Assembly (NCBI RefSeq): GCF_027359355.1
Contig: NZ_CP114777.1
Coordinates: 1,736,001 to 1,800,000 of the forward strand
DNA: 64,000 nt
Origin: Prochlorococcus marinus str. MIT 1214
Lineage (GTDB): Bacteria; Cyanobacteriota; Cyanobacteriia; PCC-6307; Cyanobiaceae
Direction of reading: 5' to 3'
Numbering within the stretch: the stretch's first letter is position 1; each line of letters begins with the position of its first letter. The translations under genes and the position numbers were made by a program. The notes beneath the pieces were generated by a model that was not told where the DNA came from, did no database searches, and saw nothing but the letters and a program-made list of their open reading frames with translations. Of this stretch, positions 50,418 through 57,159 are shown one piece after another.

Positions 50418-50528
50418 ATGCATGCAATAACTAAATTTACTGCTGCTAAGCTGTTGGTTCTTTTTAATTTCCCAGCGATCCTTTTGTTGGCTGGGGCTTT
50501 CGAAATTGGTTCTTCAGTACATGCATGA
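50418..50528 (+). CDS. 36-aa hydrophobic peptide
   Basis: The product starts MHAITKFTAAKLLVLFNFPA and is a single hydrophobic segment (LLVLFNFPAILLLAGAF) with short tails. Its stop lies two bases before the next start, so it is the first gene of a tight three-gene string. The length resembles small photosystem or cytochrome subunits, but I cannot match it to one. Confidence 0.5.
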   Translation: MHAITKFTAAKLLVLFNFPAILLLAGAFEIGSSVHA

Positions 50529-50530
50529 TC

Positions 50531-50647
50531 ATGGCTTCATTTAATGAAAGATTTAGTGAATCAAAAGTTAAAAAGTATATTCCTCTTTTTGTTGTTGGAA
50601 AGTTAGCCATATTGACAGGTTTTCTTCTCTACATGAAGCAGGGGTAA
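50531..50647 (+). CDS. 38-aa single-span membrane peptide
   Basis: The product starts MASFNERFSESKVKKYIPLF, has a basic N-terminal half and one hydrophobic segment (FVVGKLAILTGFLLYM). It follows the preceding short gene by two bases and precedes the next by three, which argues for a real translated string. No family is recognised. Confidence 0.5.
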   Translation: MASFNERFSESKVKKYIPLFVVGKLAILTGFLLYMKQG

Positions 50648-50650
50648 GAA

Positions 50651-50737
50651 ATGACAGTACAAGAAAGAATTAAAGCTGCTGAACTACGAATTAAAGATCT
50701 ACAAACTCAGATTCAATCTTTGAAGAACGAGAAATGA
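50651..50737 (+). CDS. 28-aa helical peptide
   Basis: The product starts MTVQERIKAAELRIKDLQTQ and is a regular heptad-like amphipathic helix, probably a short coiled coil. It is three bases after the previous short gene. At 28 residues the call is weak; the support is the tight spacing and the non-random helical pattern. Confidence 0.4.
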   Translation: MTVQERIKAAELRIKDLQTQIQSLKNEK

Positions 50738-50809
50738 AATTTACAAAGAAGCTTTTCCAATCACTAAAAAACCTACAACTAGTTTGGAGAGAGTAATATT
50801 TAATTAGTC

Positions 50810-50831
50810 AAAAAACATCTGCATGTTTTTT
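50810..50831. terminator. Bidirectional hairpin between convergent short genes
   Basis: AAAAAACAT, loop CTGC, then ATGTTTTTT forms a 9-bp perfect stem with an A run on one side and a T run on the other. It lies between the plus-strand peptide string and the minus-strand fibrillin gene and can end both transcripts. Confidence 0.7.
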
Positions 50832-50876
50832 GATTGAGGCTTATACGACAAATTTTTACGCTTAACACGACAAAGG

Positions 50877-51407
50877 CTAAGCATTAAAAAACTCAGTAAG
50901 TGATAAATCATTTCTTTTTAACAAAGCAAAAGTTGTACCCTTGTAACCTTTGCATATACGTAAGTCGGGAGATAATACAGTTGTATCTAGCCAACCTTTT
51001 TGAGTCTTTTTTATTTCTGATAGGAAACTAATCTTTTTATCTAGTAACTTTGGACCTATTATTCCTGCTTTTTTTAAGCTAATGTTTATACGTTTCTGAT
51101 CAATAATTTCTAAGCTAGCAAGAATGTTAGTAGAAAATAGCTTTCCTGCAAAACCTTTTGGTCTTAATAAATTTAGTCCTCTACTTCTCTTTGGCTCAAG
51201 TATCTGTAAGTTATCTAATAGCGGTGAATAACTTAAAAGAGGTGAGTTAGAAGTACTCCATCTAAGTTCCCATACACCTGTGAGCAGATCAATTTGCTTT
51301 GTTATGTCTACAGAGGATTCGTTTTCAGCTAGTTTAATGAGCTCTACGATCTGATTTGATTTAGGGGTATGTATAAGAACTTCTATCAATTTTGATATCG
51401 CACTCAT
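50877..51407 (-). CDS. PAP/fibrillin-family protein
   Basis: The 176-aa protein matches the plastid-lipid-associated protein/fibrillin domain. LLTGVWELRWSTSNSPLLSY follows an N-terminal helical part; LQILEPKRSRGLNLLRPKG then leads to a strand-rich middle, and the C-terminal LSPDLRICKGYKGTTFALLKR motif closes the barrel. These lipocalin-like proteins bind lipophilic molecules on thylakoids and lipid bodies. It is the last gene of a minus-strand string of very short genes, an unusual context. Confidence 0.78.
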   Translation of the reverse strand: MSAISKLIEVLIHTPKSNQIVELIKLAENESSVDITKQIDLLTGVWELRWSTSNSPLLSYSPLLDNLQILEPKRSRGLNLLRPKGFAGKLFSTNILASLEIIDQKRINISLKKAGIIGPKLLDKKISFLSEIKKTQKGWLDTTVLSPDLRICKGYKGTTFALLKRNDLSLTEFFNA

Positions 51408-51427
51408 GATTCTTATTTGTTTAAAAT

Positions 51428-51625
51428 CTACAGCTCTTCAATATTTATCTGGTTGGCATAAAGAACGTGTGGCTGGTCTTTACTACCCTCACTTGCTTGA
51501 ATCCATTCTTTGTACTCTTCTTTAAGAGCTTTTTGATCAAGCCCATCAAGTTCCATTAGTCTCTTTGAAGCATCATTCATTGTTATTTCAAGAGTCCTTT
51601 TTAAGCTGATAGTTGGAATTTTCAT
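51428..51625 (-). CDS. 65-aa hypothetical protein
   Basis: The product starts MKIPTISLKRTLEITMNDAS. It is soluble, helical and charged, with an EEYKEWIQASEG segment. It lies 20 bp before the fibrillin gene and its ATG overlaps the stop of the 33-aa peptide upstream (ATGA). No family is recognised, but it is the longest of the short genes in this string. Confidence 0.55.
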   Translation of the reverse strand: MKIPTISLKRTLEITMNDASKRLMELDGLDQKALKEEYKEWIQASEGSKDQPHVLYANQINIEEL

Positions 51626-51723
51626 ACAAAGTTACCAAATAGAGAGTCAGCTAAAAAATTACAAACAACAAAAGCGAGAGTCATCGCTAGTGGTTTTTGA
51701 AATAAATCATTAGAAGAGTTCAT
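51622..51723 (-). CDS. 33-aa membrane peptide
   Basis: The product starts MNSSNDLFQKPLAMTLAFVV and ends DSLFGNFV. One hydrophobic segment (PLAMTLAFVVCNFLA) fills the centre. The stop overlaps the next start by three bases, and its own start is nine bases after the 38-aa peptide. The packed layout is the main evidence that it is translated. Confidence 0.5.
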   Translation of the reverse strand: MNSSNDLFQKPLAMTLAFVVCNFLADSLFGNFV

Positions 51724-51732
51724 TGGATTTTA

Positions 51733-51849
51733 TTAGTAGTGACCAATTGAGCTAACGAAGCATGCTAAAGCTCCGCAATAGATAAAAAACAAACTCATTT
51801 CTAATGGTCTACGACTAAAGAATGAGAGGTAGAAAGTAGTTGACTTCAT
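51733..51849 (-). CDS. 38-aa membrane peptide
   Basis: The product starts MKSTTFYLSFFSRRPLEMSL and ends SSIGHY. One hydrophobic segment (SLFFIYCGALACFVSSI) follows a short basic part. It lies between two other short genes on the same strand with gaps of 8-9 bp. Family unknown. Confidence 0.5.
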   Translation of the reverse strand: MKSTTFYLSFFSRRPLEMSLFFIYCGALACFVSSIGHY

Positions 51850-51857
51850 GTGGATCG

Positions 51858-51965
51858 CTAGAACAATTTAAAATGATTGTTTGATTTTTTCTTTGCTGCT
51901 TTTTGTATACGGCAAAGTTCAGTCATCTCTGGTTTAGGGATGCTGAAAGGGGTAAACAATTTCAT
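51858..51965 (-). CDS. 35-aa soluble peptide
   Basis: The product starts MKLFTPFSIPKPEMTELCRI and is basic at its end. A GGGAG ribosome site lies five to six bases upstream of the ATG, which is unusually good for this region and supports translation. It appears to be the first gene of the minus-strand string that ends with the fibrillin gene. Confidence 0.5.
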   Translation of the reverse strand: MKLFTPFSIPKPEMTELCRIQKAAKKKSNNHFKLF

Positions 51966-52455
51966 AAAAATCTCCCTTAACTCTTATGTTTTAGGGCATT
52001 CGGAGGTTCTTTAGATGTGTAGAACCCCCTAATAGAAAGTAGTACTTGCACTACAACCTTCGATCATCAAATCTGCCTTAGATGGAATTAAGTTAGCCAT
52101 AATATTTACTCCATATCACGTTATTCTATTCGGGATTTTGATAATAATTAGTTCAGCCTCAATTGTTCAAATGTCTACTGCAGAACCTAGTTAGTCATAA
52201 TAAGTTTAACTAATATTATACAGATTTATTTTCATTTGCCCTTACTTATCTAGACACGAGTAGGTCAAGAAAACTAAATGCATTTAATCATTTTGTAGTT
52301 CCAATTCCGGAAGATGCGAAACAGCTTTCATATGCAGAAAGGGAATCAATGGGTAAAAGAATTCTATAATCGTCTTATGTTTATAGTTAACCGAACGATT
52401 CAATCTCACGAAACTCATTTGATTCTCTGATCATATATATATTCGATATAAATCA
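51966..52455. other. Stretch with no firm gene
   Basis: About 490 bp between divergent short-gene strings. A 23-codon frame at 52029-52100 (minus) has a GGAG site but is too short to call. An open plus-strand frame near 52037-52193 has no start codon. Otherwise I see nothing. Confidence 0.4.
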
Positions 52456-52629
52456 ATGAAAAAATTAATTCCGTTATTATTCCTTTCATCTGCAACTCTT
52501 TACTCCACTATTGGTACATTGCCTATTAATGCTATGGGCTGCAGTTCATCTACCAACAAAGTCGAGGTGGTTTGTGCTGAAGGTGATATTGATTGTGAAA
52601 AGAAACTAATAGAAGATCGAATCAATTAA
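52456..52629 (+). CDS. Small secreted cysteine-containing protein
   Basis: The 57-aa product starts MKKLIPLLFLSSATLYSTIG, a typical signal peptide probably cleaved near INA-MG. The mature part of about 30 residues has three Cys residues (GCSSS, VVCAEGDIDC). No family is recognised. It heads a string of small plus-strand genes with tiny gaps or overlaps. Confidence 0.6.
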   Translation: MKKLIPLLFLSSATLYSTIGTLPINAMGCSSSTNKVEVVCAEGDIDCEKKLIEDRIN

Positions 52630-52630
52630 A

Positions 52631-52762
52631 ATGTCAATTCACACTCCTGATTTTTACGAATCAATTGTCGAAGCCTGTGAACGTGGTGAGCTCTGGGAGG
52701 TTGAATTACCTTCTAATACTCCTACTCAGCTAGAAATTGATTTTAATCTTAATAATGCTTAG
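52631..52762 (+). CDS. 43-aa acidic protein
   Basis: The product starts MSIHTPDFYESIVEACERGE and is acidic, with WEVELPSNTPTQLEIDFN in its second half. It starts one base after the previous stop and its end overlaps the next gene by eight bases. Very similar short acidic proteins are common in marine picocyanobacteria, with unknown function (from memory, not checked). Confidence 0.5.
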   Translation: MSIHTPDFYESIVEACERGELWEVELPSNTPTQLEIDFNLNNA

Positions 52763-52895
52763 CCAATTAATTGTTATTTGTTCAGCTGGTTTGCTTGCCC
52801 TGGGTGGTATATGGGTATTGATTTCTGGTTTTGATGATGACGATAATGATGGAGATGGCATGACTTTCCCAGAGTTGCAAGGATTGGGGACTTAG
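52755..52895 (+). CDS. 46-aa membrane peptide with acidic repeat
   Basis: The product starts MLSQLIVICSAGLLALGGIW, one membrane segment. An FDDDDNDGDGM acidic stretch that could bind divalent cations follows, then a short tail. The start overlaps the end of the previous gene. Unknown family. Confidence 0.5.
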   Translation: MLSQLIVICSAGLLALGGIWVLISGFDDDDNDGDGMTFPELQGLGT

Positions 52896-52970
52896 TCACG
52901 AAAATAATCTTTTTAAAGGTCTATTTAATGATGCTTTTTCTCATAAAGTGAAAGCAAAGAAAAGTCTCTT

Positions 52971-53102
52971 ATGGCTGATTTTAAATTAAACTCTGATTCA
53001 GATGATGTAGGAACCAAATTCAAGATCATTGTAATTTCAGTTACATTGGGTTTAAATGCAATTGTTTTTATTTGGTATTTTTTCTTTTCAGGTCTTACCT
53101 AA
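52971..53102 (+). CDS. 43-aa single-span membrane peptide
   Basis: The product starts MADFKLNSDSDDVGTKFKII. One hydrophobic segment (IIVISVTLGLNAIVFIWYFF) follows an acidic N-terminus. It is 75 bp after the previous gene in the same direction. Function unknown. Confidence 0.5.
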   Translation: MADFKLNSDSDDVGTKFKIIVISVTLGLNAIVFIWYFFFSGLT

Positions 53103-53156
53103 GCCTTGCCTTTAATAGATTATTTGTTTATAGATATAGAAGGGTGATTTAAAAAA

Positions 53157-53321
53157 TTGGTCAAAGAAATTACTATTTACGAAGCTTTTGATGGCTCAAG
53201 ATTTGACTCTCTTGACGAAGCCAATGACTACGAAGAATGTTTAAAGAATCAAGCTATAAGAGCGTTATGCAATCATGACTATGACGGATGGGAAGACTAT
53301 ATGTTTACTCGATCTAAGTAA
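53157..53321 (+). CDS. 54-aa acidic soluble protein
   Basis: The product starts with a TTG and reads VKEITIYEAFDGSRFDSLDE. It is soluble, acidic and rich in aromatic residues, ending WEDYMFTRSK. No ATG is in frame, so the start is uncertain. The composition, with a DGSRFDSLDEAND segment, recalls small phage and picocyanobacterial proteins of unknown role. Confidence 0.5.
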   Translation: MVKEITIYEAFDGSRFDSLDEANDYEECLKNQAIRALCNHDYDGWEDYMFTRSK

Positions 53322-53427
53322 ACTAACTAAAAAAGATATTCAATTACATCATCGCTGAAAGTAGTAGGAGTTACTCCAAATATTTGAGAGATCTTTTCCC
53401 GACTCAATTAAGATTTTTTTATAGCTT

Positions 53428-53709
53428 TTAATTCTTGAAATCTACAAATTCGCTGATAAATGCTTTAAAACTAGAAATCCATCTACCTATTCTTGATGAA
53501 GAAGTAAGAGATTTAGCTAGTAGATCGATTTGTTCCTTTCTAACTTTGTATTTAAGTTCAAGTTCGCTTTTTGCAATAGCAAGGTTTGCTTGTTGAATAG
53601 AGAAATCATTCTTTCCTTCCCAGTCGTCGATATTTGACTTTAATTCTTCAATATCCATAGTTCTGCACTTGCTGATAAACGTCTGTAAATCATCAGGTTC
53701 GGAACGCAT
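53428..53709 (-). CDS. 93-aa helical protein, unknown
   Basis: The product starts MRSEPDDLQTFISKCRTMDI. It is helical and charged, with a likely coiled coil through residues 25-65 (IAKSELELKYKVRKEQIDLL). The frame is open upstream to a TTG at 53733; the ATG at 53709 is preferred. It is isolated on the minus strand just before the hli array. No family is recognised. Confidence 0.55.
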   Translation of the reverse strand: MRSEPDDLQTFISKCRTMDIEELKSNIDDWEGKNDFSIQQANLAIAKSELELKYKVRKEQIDLLAKSLTSSSRIGRWISSFKAFISEFVDFKN

Positions 53710-53966
53710 GAAAAATGTTTTATTTACAAGCAAAATCTAACTTGTAAATAAAATATCAAGGATGGGTAAACCCACTTGTAATTGGGCTATTTATACTTAT
53801 CAGGATTATCAATATATCTAATCATTGGATGAAAATCTTTCTAATTAGTTGCGGTATTTAGGGTTTGAGGCTTAAAGCGCTTAAGGATTAGAAGAAGCCG
53901 TACCGGACCGAATCTTTACTCTAGAAGACTGGTGCTTTACATTTCTTTACATAATTATTTTTGATA

Positions 53967-54176
53967 ATGACTTCTTCTTCTTCTTCTTCTCAGGTAATCA
54001 CTGAGTACGGCAAGCAAAACATCTTTGGCCGTGAAACACAGCCCCAGCTTGTCGAAGACTACACAAGTTATCCAGAAGAAGCAGAAAAGACAAATGGTCG
54101 TTGGGCGATGATTGGCTTTTTTAGTCTTCTCGTTTCTTACTTTACAACTGGTCAAATCATTCCTGGAATCTTTTGA
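53967..54176 (+). CDS. hli: High-light-inducible protein (Hlip) 1 of array
   Basis: The 69-aa protein starts with a Ser-rich leader and ends with EKTNGRWAMIGFFSLLVSYF then TTGQIIPGIF, a canonical single-helix chlorophyll a/b-binding protein with the E-x-x-N-G-R-x-A-M motif. Hlips bind chlorophyll and carotenoid as dimers at photosystem II and protect from excess light. It opens a run of six hli genes. The frame also has an ATG two codons upstream. The next gene overlaps its stop. Confidence 0.95.
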   Translation: MTSSSSSSQVITEYGKQNIFGRETQPQLVEDYTSYPEEAEKTNGRWAMIGFFSLLVSYFTTGQIIPGIF

Positions 54177-54337
54177 CTTCTGAATCACCTTCAGCATCTG
54201 GCAACTACATCAACGAAGTTGAGAAGTTCAAACCAGAAGACGCCGAGAAAACAAATGGTCGCTTGGCAATGCTCGGCATGATCGCTCTACTCGGTGCCTA
54301 CTCAATAACCCACCAAATCATTCCTGGAATCTTCTAA
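54173..54337 (+). CDS. hli: High-light-inducible protein 2 of array
   Basis: The 54-aa protein ends with EKTNGRLAMLGMIALLGAYS then ITHQIIPGIF, with the complete E-x-x-N-G-R-x-A-M motif. The only start is a TTG at 54173 that overlaps the stop of Hlip 1 (TTGA), which points to translational coupling. The threonine-glycine before QIIPG is replaced by Thr-His. Confidence 0.88.
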   Translation: MTSESPSASGNYINEVEKFKPEDAEKTNGRLAMLGMIALLGAYSITHQIIPGIF

Positions 54338-54348
54338 AACAATTAATC

Positions 54349-54468
54349 ATGCAACCATCTAACAAAACAATTCTAGAAAGAAGCATCGGCAGACCAGCCA
54401 TGATGGCCTTCGTTCTACTAACAGGTATTTACCTAACAACCGGTCAACTTATCCCAGGTGTCGTTTAA
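54349..54468 (+). CDS. hli: Short high-light-inducible protein 3, altered motif
   Basis: The 39-aa protein contains LERSIGRPAMMAFVLLTGIY then LTTGQLIPGVV. The helix and the C-terminal TTGQLIPG tail are those of an Hlip, but the Asn of the chlorophyll-binding motif is Ile (E-R-S-I-G-R). Its stop shares a base with the next start (TAATG). Confidence 0.82.
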   Translation: MQPSNKTILERSIGRPAMMAFVLLTGIYLTTGQLIPGVV

Positions 54469-54614
54469 TGACTACTCAAAATAACAACAACAGAAACATT
54501 GATCCTGAAAAGGTAACTGCAGAGAGACTTAACGGCTATGCAGCATTGTTTGGATGCATTGCTCTAGTCGGTGCCTATGCAACAACAGGTCAAATCATCC
54601 CAGGTTTCGTGTAA
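54468..54614 (+). CDS. hli: High-light-inducible protein 4, Arg-less motif
   Basis: The 48-aa protein starts MTTQNNNNRNIDPEKVTAER and continues LNGYAALFGCIALVGAYATT then GQIIPGFV. It has E-R-L-N-G-Y where canonical Hlips have E-x-x-N-G-R. Start and stop each share one base with the neighbours. It is most similar to Hlip 5, so the two look like a recent duplication. Confidence 0.88.
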   Translation: MTTQNNNNRNIDPEKVTAERLNGYAALFGCIALVGAYATTGQIIPGFV

Positions 54615-54760
54615 TGAAAAATCAAACCACTGAAACGCCAAGAGTAGAAGAAAGCAAAGTGTTTGCTGAACGACTCAATGGTTTAGCTGCCTCTGTTGGA
54701 TGCTTAGCTCTCATTGGTGCATACTTAACAACAGGTCAAATCATTCCAGGTTTTGTGTAA
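54614..54760 (+). CDS. hli: High-light-inducible protein 5, Arg-less motif
   Basis: The 48-aa protein starts MKNQTTETPRVEESKVFAER and continues LNGLAASVGCLALIGAYLTT then GQIIPGFV. The motif is E-R-L-N-G-L. It is the same length as Hlip 4 with a shared E-R-L-N-G and GQIIPGFV core. The ATG overlaps the previous stop and its own stop overlaps the next ATG. Confidence 0.88.
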   Translation: MKNQTTETPRVEESKVFAERLNGLAASVGCLALIGAYLTTGQIIPGFV

Positions 54761-54885
54761 TGAATAAAGAAACGAACTACTGGAAAACAGCAGAGCAAAT
54801 GAACGGTCGTCTAGCGATGATGGGCTTCTTTGCTGCAGTCATTAACTATGGATTCACAGGTTGGATTGTTCCTGGAATTGTTTAG
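54760..54885 (+). CDS. hli: High-light-inducible protein 6 of array
   Basis: The 41-aa protein starts MNKETNYWKTAEQMNGRLAM and continues MGFFAAVINYGFTGWIVPG. It has the complete E-Q-M-N-G-R-L-A-M motif, unlike the two genes before it. Its tail GWIVPG differs from the GQIIPG of the others and matches the general host-type Hlip. A strong terminator follows. Confidence 0.92.
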   Translation: MNKETNYWKTAEQMNGRLAMMGFFAAVINYGFTGWIVPGIV

Positions 54886-54908
54886 GAGTCAATTTACAAT
54901 CTTTCTTT

Positions 54909-54942
54909 AGCCTCTCCTTTTATTGCAAGGGAGAGGCTTTTT
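54909..54942 (+). terminator. Terminator of the hli array
   Basis: AGCCTCTCC and GGAGAGGCT form a nine-pair stem, extended by a few A-T and G-T pairs, and are followed by TTTTT. It closes the six-gene hli transcript. Confidence 0.9.
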
Positions 54943-55057
54943 GATTTGCCAAATTAAATATTTATTTTTAAGAGATCGATTAAGACATGATCGTCTACTT
55001 AAAACCGAACCTTCGCTTCTATTGTCGATCTCTTAGCATCTAAGAAATATTTGAACA

Positions 55058-55192
55058 ATGTTTAAAATCTTTCGTACAAAGTGGTTTAAGTCCGCGCCAG
55101 TAGTCGCGACACTATGGCTTTCTAGTACAGCAGTCATCCTCATTGGAGTTAATTATGTTGCTCCCGACTACCTATTCATGCCAATGAGTTAA
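55058..55192 (+). CDS. psaJ: Photosystem I subunit IX (PsaJ), stand-alone copy
   Basis: The 44-aa protein starts [20 protein letters not shown] and continues [20 protein letters not shown]. It has the length, single helix and terminal motif of PsaJ, a small membrane subunit that sits next to PsaF. psaJ is normally found directly after psaF, but no psaF is present here. It follows the hli array and has its own upstream region of about 115 bp. Whether the strain has another psaJ elsewhere cannot be seen. Confidence 0.82.
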   Translation: MFKIFRTKWFKSAPVVATLWLSSTAVILIGVNYVAPDYLFMPMS

Positions 55193-55248
55193 CTTGTGGT
55201 CGAAGGCTTGAAGGGATGTTTATATAGATTGAACTATCTTCGACACTA

Positions 55249-55440
55249 TTGCGTAATTTATTTTTTCTATCGTTAACGGCATTGCTAACTGCATGTACTA
55301 ATCATGGAGGGGGATATGGATCCTTACCAAAAGCATTTGCGATGGGTCCAGGGGTTCCAGAGGAGCGTACTTGTGAAAACACTTCATTCCATGATAACTA
55401 TTGTGCTACTGGCGAACACCCCAATCTATGTGATTGTTGA
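55249..55440 (+). CDS. Small lipoprotein-like secreted protein
   Basis: The 63-aa product has an N-terminal hydrophobic segment ending LTACTNHG, which fits a lipoprotein signal peptide with the lipidated Cys. The mature part is rich in Gly and Cys (CENTSFHDNYCATGEHPNLC). The start is a TTG at 55249, so it could be shorter. No family is recognised. Confidence 0.55.
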   Translation: MRNLFFLSLTALLTACTNHGGGYGSLPKAFAMGPGVPEERTCENTSFHDNYCATGEHPNLCDC

Positions 55441-55710
55441 GGTTAGGTCCTACATGACCTAGGTATAAGCATTCAGTTATTGCAACCTTTGTCTAGGTTG
55501 GTTTGACCCCTATTCGTCTTGGGTTTGGCAATTCACTAGAGAAAACAATTTCAATTAAATACCCAAGATTTAAATAGGGAAGAATTAAATATTTTCGATT
55601 GTATGAGCAGAATATGAAAGGAACAAAAGTTAAATAAAAAAGTAAAACTTTCCAAACGAATCACAGTCAGAACGTTAAGTCGCTAAAACATAATTCCTAA
55701 CTTTACTGAT
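55441..55710. other. Non-coding stretch
   Basis: About 270 bp with no convincing gene. A short AGGTC/GACCT dyad near 55445-55460 has no T run. I see nothing else. Confidence 0.35.
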
Positions 55711-55881
55711 ATGAGTCATTTGATTTTTGGTGGTTTGATATCAACCCCAGCTCCCACTGCTCCAATTGTAGGAATTGCTTTTATTGCTTTGTTTGCAATC
55801 GTTGGGCTTATGGTTGGACCTGACTATGACGGAATGAATGCGCCCGCATTAGGAGATTCCAAAGATACTAATCAAGGCTAA
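55711..55881 (+). CDS. 56-aa membrane peptide
   Basis: The product starts MSHLIFGGLISTPAPTAPIV. One hydrophobic segment (IVGIAFIALFAIVGLMVG) and an acidic, polar tail (DYDGMNAPALGDSKDT) follow. A terminator lies 40 bp after it. Family unknown. Confidence 0.55.
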   Translation: MSHLIFGGLISTPAPTAPIVGIAFIALFAIVGLMVGPDYDGMNAPALGDSKDTNQG

Positions 55882-55918
55882 ATCATTTCTTGATTAGTAA
55901 CTCAAATATTGGTTGATT

Positions 55919-55964
55919 AAAAAATCAGTTAGTAGATTTTTAAAGTCTATTCACTGATTTTTTA
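55919..55964. terminator. Terminator between convergent genes
   Basis: AAAATCAGT and ACTGATTTT pair over nine bases with a 23-nt loop, and A and T runs flank the stem. It separates the plus-strand 56-aa gene from the minus-strand hli gene and can serve both. Confidence 0.75.
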
Positions 55965-55977
55965 TTTTTAATTATTT

Positions 55978-56085
55978 CTAGAAAATACCTGGGATGAATT
56001 GACCAGTTGTTGCATAAGCGCCTATTCCAGCAACGATGCCTATCATCGCCATCAAACCATTAAAACGTTCAGCACCAGAATTCAT
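55978..56085 (-). CDS. hli: High-light-inducible protein 7, opposite strand
   Basis: The 35-aa protein starts MNSGAERFNGLMAMIGIVAG and continues IGAYATTGQFIPGIF. It has the short Hlip form with E-R-F-N-G-L in place of E-x-x-N-G-R, the same Arg-less pattern as Hlips 4 and 5. It is on the minus strand, separated from the array by about 1.1 kb, so it is probably regulated on its own. Confidence 0.85.
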   Translation of the reverse strand: MNSGAERFNGLMAMIGIVAGIGAYATTGQFIPGIF

Positions 56086-56436
56086 GACTTTTTAGAAAAA
56101 ATTAACTTTAATCATTGTGTTGAGTGTTCGAGAGCGGAATACCGAACGATCATCAATAAGATTGAATATAAAAAAGCTTAATTTCATCAAGCTCAGCTAG
56201 TCAGTTTTGACATTGTTGTTTTAGTTTCGTTTGGCTGACTGTTGAATGTAGTTTGACTTCTCTTTCAAAGGTTTGACCCCAGTCATCTTCCAAATAGGTC
56301 AAGCTAGCTAAAAGACGCACAGTGATAGGGGTATGTGTATGTTTTTGATTAATGTTTGATAGTGTTTCTATAAGTATTTATTATCTGGTTTTGTATTCAC
56401 ATATACGATAAACAAGCTTAGTAGAAGACATTGAAG
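56086..56436. other. Non-coding stretch
   Basis: 350 bp with no convincing gene. It should contain the promoters for the minus-strand hli gene and for the plus-strand gene at 56437. Confidence 0.35.
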
Positions 56437-56859
56437 ATGCCTGTGGCCACGTATCTGAAGGATAAGCAAAAGAAAATTGAATCAAAATATCATCAAGTTG
56501 CCAAACAATTTGAATCGAAATATGAGCTAATCCATCGGAAGGTAACCTCAAGGTTTCATAGAGAAGTACCTGAAATAGAACTCGTTCGTTCAAGCCTTAA
56601 TGATTTGATCGCAAAATCTACAGCATCGGTTGAAAGGAAAATAAAATCAAAAAGTAAAACATCTATCTTCTCTCAAACGTCTACTAAAAAAGGAGCTAAC
56701 TCTTATCAAGAAAATATTGATTGGACACGAGGTAGATTCTCAGGACAAACAATACAAATCGTTGTAAGGGATGGCAAAATAATGGAGAAGGTTTTCTTAA
56801 CTCCTAAAGGAAATAAGATTTCTGTTAAGAGAAGCGAGTTAGGACTACTGTTGAGATGA
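56437..56859 (+). CDS. Basic helical protein, unknown
   Basis: The 140-aa product starts MPVATYLKDKQKKIESKYHQ. Residues 1-90 are helical and very basic; the last 50 include WTRGRFSGQTIQIVVRDGKI and a strand-rich tail. A TTG two codons upstream is also in frame. It resembles no family I know; a nucleic-acid-binding role is only suggested by the charge. Confidence 0.55.
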   Translation: MPVATYLKDKQKKIESKYHQVAKQFESKYELIHRKVTSRFHREVPEIELVRSSLNDLIAKSTASVERKIKSKSKTSIFSQTSTKKGANSYQENIDWTRGRFSGQTIQIVVRDGKIMEKVFLTPKGNKISVKRSELGLLLR

Positions 56860-57159
56860 ATTCTGATTTACAAAACACGGTCATATTCTTACGTCTCGGT
56901 AGGTGAGTTTTTTGGTCATAACTATCAATGTCGCCTGATAAAAGGATCTATCAAGACCCGAAACCAGGTTGTATTCAATGTATTAATTTGAACATTTTCT
57001 TTCAAAAAGGTAGTTATAGCTTGATTGTTTATCTGTGGATAGCTAGGTTGAAGCTCTATCGAATCTCTGAAGGGTTGTCTTTCTTTGTTCGTTGGTTTCT
57101 CCATATTCATTTAAGAAGCTATAACCACAGTCCTTTCAGGGTTTAAATAAGTTAGATAT
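56860..57159. other. Stretch with no firm gene
   Basis: Two overlapping frames on opposite strands (about 61-72 codons) are open here. Neither has a ribosome site or a recognisable product, so I do not call either. Confidence 0.4.

Noticed and set aside
52029-52100. A 23-codon minus-strand frame with a GGAG site
   Set aside because: Too short to support without expression or conservation data, although it could be the first peptide of the minus-strand string.
56925-57146. Two overlapping frames on opposite strands
   Set aside because: Mutually exclusive, no ribosome site, no recognisable domain; composition does not favour either.
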